A stretch of DNA of 15,188 nt from Cyanobacteriota bacterium. GTDB taxonomy: Bacteria; Cyanobacteriota; Cyanobacteriia; SKYG9. The stretch spans positions 1 through 15,188 of the forward strand of contig JANWZG010000034.1 of the NCBI GenBank assembly GCA_025054735.1, read 5' to 3'. The notes below the pieces were generated by a model. That model was not told the origin of the DNA, did not search any database, and saw nothing but the letters and a program-made list of their open reading frames with translations. Every line of letters starts with the position of its first letter. The stretch's first letter is position 1. Positions 7,997 to 13,731 of the stretch are shown piece after piece. The translations under genes were made by a program, and so were the position numbers.

Positions 7997-8137
7997 AGGC
8001 GTGCGACTAGTGGTCAAGCTATCAATGCCTGATCAGCTATTCAGTGACGTTGACATTACAAACCACAATTCTCCGGTAGCCATACTAAGTTAACTGTAGC
8101 CCAGGGCACGATAGTTTGGCTAAGTAAGGAATACCTT

Positions 8138-8476
8138 TTAGTCTACAGAGTGACTAGTTTCTAACTGCGTAGCCGCCAAGAAGGAAGAAACTGTGTCGTA
8201 AACTTTAAATAGCTTGTAGGTATCAGTAATATCCAGCAATATTTTGGCTTGTCCAAGCACACCGCAGAGCACAATATCGCCGCCAATTTCTCTAAGGCGT
8301 TGCATAGCCCGCATCATGGCACTTAACCCTCGGCTGTCTACTAGAGCTGTGTCCCAAAGATCCACGACTATGGTGACTGGAGTGTTTGAGGTAACGGCAT
8401 CGTCAACTAACGAGGCCAATTCATAACTAGACTCTGAGCTGAGAATGCGATTAGGACGAAATATTTGTACTCTCAT
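8138..8476 (-). CDS. Single-domain STAS protein (anti-sigma factor antagonist family)
   Basis: This 112-residue cytoplasmic protein is one STAS domain of normal length. The conserved phosphorylation loop is present as VDSRGLSAMM, with D47, S48 and G50 following a beta strand (VTIVVDLWDT). S48 is the residue that a serine kinase would phosphorylate in SpoIIAA/RsbV-type antagonists. The second half (GDIVLCGVLGQAKILLDIT, then a helix near the C-terminus) also fits the fold. No cognate anti-sigma kinase, PP2C phosphatase or sigma factor is in the window, so the partner is unknown; cyanobacterial STAS proteins also act in other signalling routes. The start is the ATG at 8476. It has no clear Shine-Dalgarno, and the region upstream contains a tandem octamer. 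It is the first of two genes running into the channel gene. Confidence 0.87.
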   Translation of the reverse strand: MRVQIFRPNRILSSESSYELASLVDDAVTSNTPVTIVVDLWDTALVDSRGLSAMMRAMQRLREIGGDIVLCGVLGQAKILLDITDTYKLFKVYDTVSSFLAATQLETSHSVD

Positions 8477-9024
8477 TATTGAAGGTACTAGAATCGTTCA
8501 AGTGTGGACAGAATGATTGAATGATTGAGTAGTACATCTAAAAGAGCAGGCATCTACTCAACACCCTAGACTGAGATAGCTTGCTCTGTAGCATCTTGAT
8601 GGCTAGCTACCATAGTTCAGTCCTAACTAGGAGCTGGAACATATAACTAACTGAGCCTTGACCTCTGAATGTGAGCTGCATCACCTGCTGCTAGACACAA
8701 TTAGGCCAGGCACTAACTCAATTGCCTAAGTCGTACAGCAACCTTGGGAACCTCTAAGGGCAGCGTGGAGATTATTCAAAAACCCGGCAAGCCGTAATTA
8801 GAGGTAGAACGATACTGTGCACAGTCTAAAGGCTGGTAATCTCGCTACCTTCTCTTTGTAGATGGTTACAGATGGCAAGTAGGTGGCAAATGCACACTGA
8901 CAACAACAAGTTGACCCAAAGGCTGAGTAAATAGCTGTACGTTTATTATCACCACAGTTTCTATTATTCTCAGGAGACAAAGTTTAAAGTTTTGGTGATT
9001 TTACGGATGACAGCTTCATAAACC
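8477..9024. other. 548-bp intergenic region without a recognisable gene
   Basis: No convincing open reading frame, tRNA or known small RNA is visible between the STAS and decarboxylase genes. An octamer GAATGATT is tandemly repeated at 8511-8526. A short stem CGGC-AA-GCCG at 8785-8794 would, on the minus strand, be followed by GGTTTTT, which looks like a terminator for the decarboxylase transcript, but the two-base loop makes it doubtful. The region should contain the STAS promoter and the decarboxylase 3' end. No well-formed -35/-10 pair was found. Confidence 0.5.
8511..8528. repeat. Short tandem octamer upstream of the STAS gene
   Basis: GAATGATT is present twice head to tail (8511-8518, 8519-8526), and the period continues for two more bases. 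It lies 35 bp upstream of the STAS start codon. The size is compatible with replication slippage or with a pair of short protein-binding sites; there is no evidence to choose. Confidence 0.6.
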
Positions 9025-10518
9025 TTAATGAATGATAGCGATCGTCTCCAGCCTGGAGTCTGCACAACCAGTTACATATCCTCCTGCTGTCAGAATTTGA
9101 CGCAAGTAATCCACCATTGAGGCGGTAATGACTTCCCCAGGGATGACAGTTGGGATTCCTGGTGGGTACGGGCAAATCAATTCAGCACTCACTCGATCTA
9201 TCGCTTCAGCAATGGGAACAGTTTTCCGGGGGGCAAAAAATGCCTCGCGGGGGGTAAGCACCAGGGTGTGATAGTTCGTGGGGAATGGGGAGACAGTAGT
9301 TGATGGCGTACAGAGCGCGGTAGACGGTAAGGGTTTAGAACCAGTGAGTCTCTGTAGCTGAGCAGACTTAACAAGTTGTTTGAGGCCACTGACAAGCCGC
9401 TGAATATCCCGATCGGTATTACCTAGACTGAGGATAAAAGTGAGATTTTGCAAGGCAGGAAGCTCGCAGATAACCCTGTGGGCCTGACGCAACCGATCAT
9501 CGGCTTCAAAACCAGTCATCCCCAACTGAGCAACATTGACAGTTAAGCGAGTGGGATCCAAGGCCATGAAGGCAGGGCTAGGGTGACTGAGAGACAGGAT
9601 GGAAAGATTAGACAATTGGGCAAGTTCAGTTCTAGCTAGGGAGGCTAACTGGAGTGTGGTTGTCATGAGATCCTTGCCGTGCAAGGCCATCTGTTGACGG
9701 GCGGCATCAAGGGAGCCTAGTAGGAGGTTGCTGGGGCTAGTAGACTGCACTAGGGCAAGGGCTTGGGAGAGGCGATCACTAGCTATCCGATCGCCCTGAG
9801 TATGTATCATTGCTGCCTGGGTAAAGGCAGATAGCACTTTATGGGTGGACTGAACAACAAGATCTGCACCTAAGGATAGGGCGCTGGGCGGTAAGTCAGG
9901 ATGGAAGTGAAAATGGGCACCATGAGCTTCGTCCACCAACAGTGGCAATCCATGCTGGTGGGCAAGATTGGCGATCGTTCCTAAGTCACCACACACGCCC
10001 TCATAGGTGGGATACACCATTAGCACAGCGCGACTATCGGGATGTTGGGCTAGAGCCTGGGCAACCCCTTGGGGAGTAATGCTATACACTAAGTCCCAGC
10101 TAGGGTCGTACTCTGGTGTTACGAAGACTGGCACGGCTCCGGAGAGAATTAGCCCAACGATCGCTGAGCGATGGACATTACGAGGCAAAATCAACTGGTC
10201 ACCGGGTGCACAGGTGGCAATGATGGCTGCAATTACTCCACTAGTGGAGCCGTTCACCAAAAACCAAGTACGATCAGCTCCAAAGGCATCGGCTGCTAGT
10301 GCTTGGGCATCAGCAATCGCACCTTGGGGCGCAAATAAGTTATCTAGTTCTGGCAGTTCCGGAATATCTGCTTGAAAGGCAGACTGGCCTACAATCTTGG
10401 CAAAAGCATCATGACTACCCTGTCCACGTTTGTGCCCTGGTGTGTAGAATGCAGCGTGATCATCTTGCATCAAGTGCTGGAGTGCATCTCCCAGGGGCAT
10501 TGTCCTATGATCTACCAT
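9025..10518 (-). CDS. Orn/Lys/Arg decarboxylase (PLP-dependent, fold type I)
   Basis: This cytoplasmic PLP enzyme would decarboxylate a basic amino acid (arginine, lysine or ornithine) to a polyamine precursor. From the ATG at 10518 it has 497 residues, the size of the shorter Bacillus SpeA-like class rather than the 700-residue enterobacterial enzymes. N-terminal FYTPGHKRG (about 24-32), NGSTSG (89-94, cofactor phosphate loop), DEAHGAHFHF (D196, H199) and STHK (K227, the probable Schiff-base lysine) are all in place. The C-terminal PYPPGIP...PGE block, also typical of the family, is intact. Substrate cannot be read from sequence. The frame extends upstream to GTG and TTG codons at 10560/10563, overlapping the TPR gene by 32-35 bp. 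The ATG at 10518, 10 bp after the TPR stop, is preferred, with another ATG at 10500. Close spacing implies one transcript with the TPR gene. Confidence 0.9.
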   Translation of the reverse strand: MVDHRTMPLGDALQHLMQDDHAAFYTPGHKRGQGSHDAFAKIVGQSAFQADIPELPELDNLFAPQGAIADAQALAADAFGADRTWFLVNGSTSGVIAAIIATCAPGDQLILPRNVHRSAIVGLILSGAVPVFVTPEYDPSWDLVYSITPQGVAQALAQHPDSRAVLMVYPTYEGVCGDLGTIANLAHQHGLPLLVDEAHGAHFHFHPDLPPSALSLGADLVVQSTHKVLSAFTQAAMIHTQGDRIASDRLSQALALVQSTSPSNLLLGSLDAARQQMALHGKDLMTTTLQLASLARTELAQLSNLSILSLSHPSPAFMALDPTRLTVNVAQLGMTGFEADDRLRQAHRVICELPALQNLTFILSLGNTDRDIQRLVSGLKQLVKSAQLQRLTGSKPLPSTALCTPSTTVSPFPTNYHTLVLTPREAFFAPRKTVPIAEAIDRVSAELICPYPPGIPTVIPGEVITASMVDYLRQILTAGGYVTGCADSRLETIAIIH

Positions 10519-10528
10519 CGCTCTAAGC

Positions 10529-11539
10529 TCAGGAATATTCGGCAGCTTTGATAAAGTCACCAAGTGTCTGATAGGTCATCTTCAAGCTTGTACGCGATTG
10601 CTTTTCCATTTGGGCATCTTGTAACTTTCGTGCCAAGGCAAGACGTTTTTGGTAGACATCTAAGGCACCTGCATAGTCACCGATCGCCTCGTAAACCACA
10701 CCTAGGTTAGATAGCGTTTGCTCCTCGGCACGGTGGTCTTCGTAGGCATGGGCTAGCACTAGACGATGCCGAAAATATTTGATGGCCTTGTCATACTGGC
10801 CTAGTGTTTGACAAGCACTGCCTAAATTGCGCAATATTTGGATTTCAGAGCGATAGTCACACTCTTGTTTAGCAATCTCCAACCGCTGCTCATAGTAGAC
10901 AATAGCCGTTGCATAATCACCTAGACCGTAGTAGGCGTTGCCTAGATTTCTCAGAATTTGTCCCTGCACGCGAATATCACCTAACTCACGGGCTATTTCC
11001 AAACTTTGGCGTTCATACTCGATAGCTTCAGCGTGTTTACGCAGGGCTTTGTAGGCCAAGCCTAAGTTGTTCAGCGAGGCCATCTCAGATCGGCGATCGC
11101 CTAGTTCCCTTGCCACAATTAGGCTTTGATGAGCATACCTGATTGCATTTTCATGGTCATATAGGTGGCGATAGGCATTACCTAACGTGGCCAACGTCTG
11201 AACCTGTAGTCGCAAATTGCCTAAGGCAACGGCGATGTCCAGCCCTTGTTTTGCAAAACTAGCCGCAGCTTGGTAATTGCTAGCTCCGTAGTAGAAACTT
11301 CCTAGGTTAGCTAGAGCCTCTCCTTCACCCAAGCGATCGCCAGCTTCTTGATAGAAGCTTAGTGCTCTTGCTGCCAGTTGTTGGGCTATCTCTACATCAC
11401 CAGCCTGAAACGCCTTAACGCTTTGATCTAGCAGACTATCTGCTTCAGCAACATGAGGGGTATCAGTGCGCTTAACCCTTGCATCCAACCAGTCCGGTTG
11501 GGGAACAGTTTCACGGTTACTTCTCGATAAATGCCCCAT
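10529..11539 (-). CDS. Tetratricopeptide (TPR) repeat protein
   Basis: This is a 336-residue helical scaffold protein. After a polar N-terminus of about 30 residues there are roughly eight 40-residue TPR units, the last incomplete. The repeated core is NLGxAYxxLGDYxxAIxYxxQxLxIAxELGD, here written as a consensus, with x for variable positions. The 40-residue spacing, longer than the 34 of standard TPRs, matches the TPR_12/LGN-Rapsyn-like group that commonly mediates protein-protein binding. No enzymatic domain, signal peptide or membrane helix is seen. The periodicity is visible in the DNA as 120-bp spaced repeats. The ATG at 11539 is supported by an AAGGAG eight bases upstream, the best ribosome site in the window. 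It directly precedes the decarboxylase gene, which may mean a shared transcript rather than a shared function. Confidence 0.9.
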   Translation of the reverse strand: MGHLSRSNRETVPQPDWLDARVKRTDTPHVAEADSLLDQSVKAFQAGDVEIAQQLAARALSFYQEAGDRLGEGEALANLGSFYYGASNYQAAASFAKQGLDIAVALGNLRLQVQTLATLGNAYRHLYDHENAIRYAHQSLIVARELGDRRSEMASLNNLGLAYKALRKHAEAIEYERQSLEIARELGDIRVQGQILRNLGNAYYGLGDYATAIVYYEQRLEIAKQECDYRSEIQILRNLGSACQTLGQYDKAIKYFRHRLVLAHAYEDHRAEEQTLSNLGVVYEAIGDYAGALDVYQKRLALARKLQDAQMEKQSRTSLKMTYQTLGDFIKAAEYS

Positions 11540-11547
11540 TGACCAAA

Positions 11548-11553
11548 CTCCTT
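11548..11553 (-). promoter_or_regulatory. Shine-Dalgarno of the TPR gene, next to a hairpin
   Basis: AAGGAG on the minus strand lies 8 nt before the ATG at 11539. Its first two bases are also the end of a perfect 6-bp stem (TTGTAG, 7-nt loop, CTACAA; plus positions 11552-11570), so mRNA folding could partly compete with ribosome binding. Confidence 0.7.
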
Positions 11554-11842
11554 GTAGACAATAGCTACAACTTTCAGCAGCAGGCTATCTTTGCTAGTTC
11601 CCAACTGACCACTTGCCCTTGAAGGCTCCAGGCTCTAGACGGCCTTGACCAGCAACCCCTTCTCAGAGAGACAAAAGTTGCCAACCCGGTTAGATGTGTC
11701 ATTAGCGCTTGGAGGATTGGCATTAACTCGTTCCAGCAGTCGTAAGAAGGTGCACCCAAGCAGCTTGTTCCATAAATCAGATGATCCTGGAACAGAATCT
11801 TGCGGGAACTTATTAACCTAAACTTTCCATCTCATAACTCGG

Positions 11843-11858
11843 GGTGAATCAGTTCACC
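11843..11858. promoter_or_regulatory. Perfect 16-bp palindromic operator candidate
   Basis: GGTGAA-TCAG-TTCACC is a perfect 6+6 inverted repeat with a 4-bp spacer, about 200 bp before the symporter and 300 bp before the TPR gene. The size and symmetry fit a dimeric repressor such as TetR/LacI/GntR types. No regulator gene is adjacent and the sequence does not match a cyanobacterial operator I know (NtcA, LexA, Fur). Confidence 0.35.
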
Positions 11859-12064
11859 TGCCAGCTAACTACTGCGAACCAAATGCTATCCAACGACATT
11901 ACCGCGAGCAATTTACACTCAACCGATGACGAACATCATATGTTTGAGCTTAGCGGTTGTTTTTGGTCTCCCCTTCCGTAGTATTACCCAATTTATTCGC
12001 ATTTTTTACAGTTTCTTCATCGTGATACTCTGAATAGAGCCTGCTGATTATCTTGAGCCTGCCT

Positions 12065-13516
12065 ATGATGCCTGCAAATGACGGTGCTGACAGTCCAGCA
12101 ATGCCTCAATCTGAAAAGTTGAGCTTTGCCACAAAACTTGCCTATGGGGCAGGCGATTTGGGTTCCGCGATGACCGCCAACGTGCTTGGTGTTTATCTCT
12201 TAATCTTTTTCACTAATGTTGCAGGCATCAAGCCCGCACTTGCAGGCAGCATTTTGCTAATTGGCAAGATTTGGGATGCGGTGAATGACCCAATCATAGG
12301 TGTCATGAGCGATCGCACTCAGAGTAAATGGGGGCGGCGCTTCCCTTGGATGCTCTACGGTAGCATTCCCTTTGGTGTGTTTTTCTGTTTGCAGTGGATT
12401 GTGCCTCGGTTTAGTGCTGATCCAGTGACAAATCAGTGGGCGCTGTTTTGGTACTTTGTAGTGATTGCAGTTTTGTTCAACACCGCCTACACGGCTGTCA
12501 ACTTACCCTATACAGCGCTCACGCCAGAATTGACCCAAGACTATGATGAGCGCACTAGCCTAAACAGCTTCCGCTTCGCCTTTTCTATCAGTGGCAGCAT
12601 CTTATCGTTGATCCTGGCGTTTGCTATTTTTGGCATAGTGAAAAACAACCCGCTACAGCAGTACTTTTTGTTGGGAGGGATTGTAGCAATCTTGTCAATT
12701 TTGCCAATCTATTGGTGTGTATGGGGAACATTCAAGCGCGTGATAGCAGCAGAGCAGCAGCGTATTGATGCGATCGTGGATGAAACAATCCCCTACTTAG
12801 AGCAACTCAAAATTGCCTTTAGTAATCGTCCGTTTCTGTATGTCATTGGCATCTATCTGTGCTCTTGGCTAGCGTTGCAAAACACAGTAACAGTGATTCC
12901 CTATTTCGTCAAAGACTGGATGAAGCTAGATGACCAAGCATTCACGTTGGTGATCATTGCTGTGCAAGTGCCAGCTTTAGCAATGCTGTTCGTATGGAGC
13001 GCAGTCAGTCGGCGGGTAGGTAAAACGGTGACCTACTTCATGGGTATGGGGTTGTGGATTTTAGCAGAAGTAGGTCTATTTTTGCTGCAACCTGGACAAA
13101 CAGGGTTGATGTATGGGTTGGCAGTGTTAGCAGGGTTAGGAGTCTCCACAGCCTACTTAATCCCTTGGTCAATGATGCCTGATGTCATTGAACTGGATGA
13201 ACTAAACACCGGGCAGCGCCGTGAAGGTATTTTCTACGGCTTTATGGTATTGCTGCAAAAGGTGGGATTAGCGATCGGCCTCTTCTTAGTAGGACAAGTT
13301 CTGCAAGCAGCGGGTTTTCAAGAGACTATCCCCGGACAGCCTGCACCTGTGCAGCCAGAGTCAGCCCTGTTGGCAATTCGGATCATGATCGGTCCTGCAC
13401 CCACGCTCATCTTGACGATTGGTCTAGTACTGGCTTACTTCTATCCCATCACCCGTGAAGTCCACGCAGAGATCTTACTCAAACTGCAAGAGCGCAGACA
13501 GCGCCGAGTATCCTAG
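12065..13516 (+). CDS. MFS transporter, glycoside-pentoside-hexuronide (GPH):cation symporter family
   Basis: This inner-membrane transporter has 483 residues from the ATG at 12065 (TTG at 12053 and ATG at 12068 are alternatives; none has a clear ribosome site) and about twelve hydrophobic segments. Family marks include KLAYGAGDLGSAM at the start of helix 1 (about 24-36) and, between helices 2 and 3, DAVNDPIIGVMSDRTQSKWG (about 70-89), the MelB-like signature whose acidic residues take part in cation coupling. Further on are NLPYTALTPELTQDYDERT and the C-half block IPWSMMPDVIELDELNTGQRREG, also typical of this family. Substrate is probably a sugar or glycoside moved with Na+ or H+; which one cannot be told. 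No glycosidase or sugar kinase is nearby. It stands alone on its strand, with a stem-loop at its stop and a MITE-like element just beyond. Confidence 0.9.
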   Translation: MMPANDGADSPAMPQSEKLSFATKLAYGAGDLGSAMTANVLGVYLLIFFTNVAGIKPALAGSILLIGKIWDAVNDPIIGVMSDRTQSKWGRRFPWMLYGSIPFGVFFCLQWIVPRFSADPVTNQWALFWYFVVIAVLFNTAYTAVNLPYTALTPELTQDYDERTSLNSFRFAFSISGSILSLILAFAIFGIVKNNPLQQYFLLGGIVAILSILPIYWCVWGTFKRVIAAEQQRIDAIVDETIPYLEQLKIAFSNRPFLYVIGIYLCSWLALQNTVTVIPYFVKDWMKLDDQAFTLVIIAVQVPALAMLFVWSAVSRRVGKTVTYFMGMGLWILAEVGLFLLQPGQTGLMYGLAVLAGLGVSTAYLIPWSMMPDVIELDELNTGQRREGIFYGFMVLLQKVGLAIGLFLVGQVLQAAGFQETIPGQPAPVQPESALLAIRIMIGPAPTLILTIGLVLAYFYPITREVHAEILLKLQERRQRRVS

Positions 13517-13535
13517 CCATGCTACGAACGTGGCT
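13515..13535 (+). terminator. Stem-loop at the symporter stop codon
   Basis: AGCCATG and CGTGGCT form a 7-bp stem (one G-U pair) with a 7-nt loop, starting inside the TAG stop. There is no following T-run, so intrinsic termination is uncertain; it may instead act as a 3' end stabiliser. Confidence 0.3.
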
Positions 13536-13565
13536 GACCAAGGCCAATACTACGAACTTGCAAGC

Positions 13566-13574
13566 GCCATGATG
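13566..13574. repeat. Left copy of 9-bp target-site duplication
   Basis: GCCATGATG directly abuts the left terminal repeat of the MITE-like element and is identical to 13721-13729. Confidence 0.75.
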
Positions 13575-13720
13575 GGGTGCATCCTACTTGTGTAGCCCTT
13601 GCCCTAGATCCCTCTCCCAAGCAGGGAGAGGGACTGCCAATCTAGATCCCCTGTGCCCAACCCCCTGTTCGCGGGGGGGACAGGGAGAAGAGGGCTTAGT
13701 TGCGTAAGTGGGATGCACCC
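13575..13720. mobile_element. 146-bp MITE-like element with terminal inverted repeats and target duplication
   Basis: This non-coding element begins GGGTGCATCC (13575-13584) and ends GGATGCACCC (13711-13720), a perfect 10-bp inverted pair; similarity continues inward so that about 16 of the first 20 bases match. It is flanked on both sides by GCCATGATG (13566-13574 and 13721-13729), a perfect 9-bp direct repeat expected of a target-site duplication. Inside are AGCCCT/AGGGCT (13594-13599, 13691-13696) in inverted orientation, a strong hairpin at 13609-13633, a G/C-rich hairpin near 13661-13685, and CTAGATCCC in direct repeat (13604-13612, 13642-13650). No transposase fits in this length, so movement would need a transposase in trans. 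It sits 2 bp past the stop codon of the kinase gene at 13732. I cannot assign the parent IS family; ISKra4-type elements are one idea. Confidence 0.8.
13609..13633. repeat. Perfect 10-bp hairpin inside the MITE-like element
   Basis: TCCCTCTCCC pairs with GGGAGAGGGA around the 5-nt loop AAGCA. It is symmetric enough to form on either strand. Lying between two convergent genes it could terminate or stall transcription from both sides, but no T-run accompanies it. Confidence 0.75.
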
Positions 13721-13729
13721 GCCATGATG
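13721..13729. repeat. Right copy of 9-bp target-site duplication
   Basis: GCCATGATG directly abuts the right terminal repeat, identical to 13566-13574. Removing the element and one copy would leave the kinase gene's stop codon and 3' flank continuous. Confidence 0.75.
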
Positions 13730-13731
13730 TG

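Larger units (their letters stand above)
11540..12052. other. 513-bp divergent intergenic region
   Basis: This separates the TPR gene (minus) from the sugar symporter (plus), so both promoters should be here. A 61-codon open frame on the minus strand has no ribosome site and no family resemblance, and I regard it as chance. Apart from the TPR ribosome site and hairpin and the 16-bp palindrome at 11843-11858, I see no RNA gene, riboswitch or mobile element. Confidence 0.5.

Noticed and set aside
8526..8558. GAGTAG/CTACTC inverted repeat upstream of the STAS gene
   Set aside because: Six-base arms separated by 21 bp are expected by chance in a region of this length.
8785..8799. Possible rho-independent terminator for the decarboxylase transcript
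   Set aside because: The stem is only 4 bp with a 2-base loop and lies about 230 bp beyond the stop codon; mentioned in the intergenic entry but not called.
8798..8980. 60-codon minus-strand open frame in the intergenic region
   Set aside because: Cys-rich, random-looking translation with no start context; it ends near the doubtful terminator and resembles no family.
11574..11759. 61-codon minus-strand open frame upstream of the TPR gene
   Set aside because: No ribosome site, Trp/Arg/Ser-rich composition like non-coding translation, no recognisable domain.
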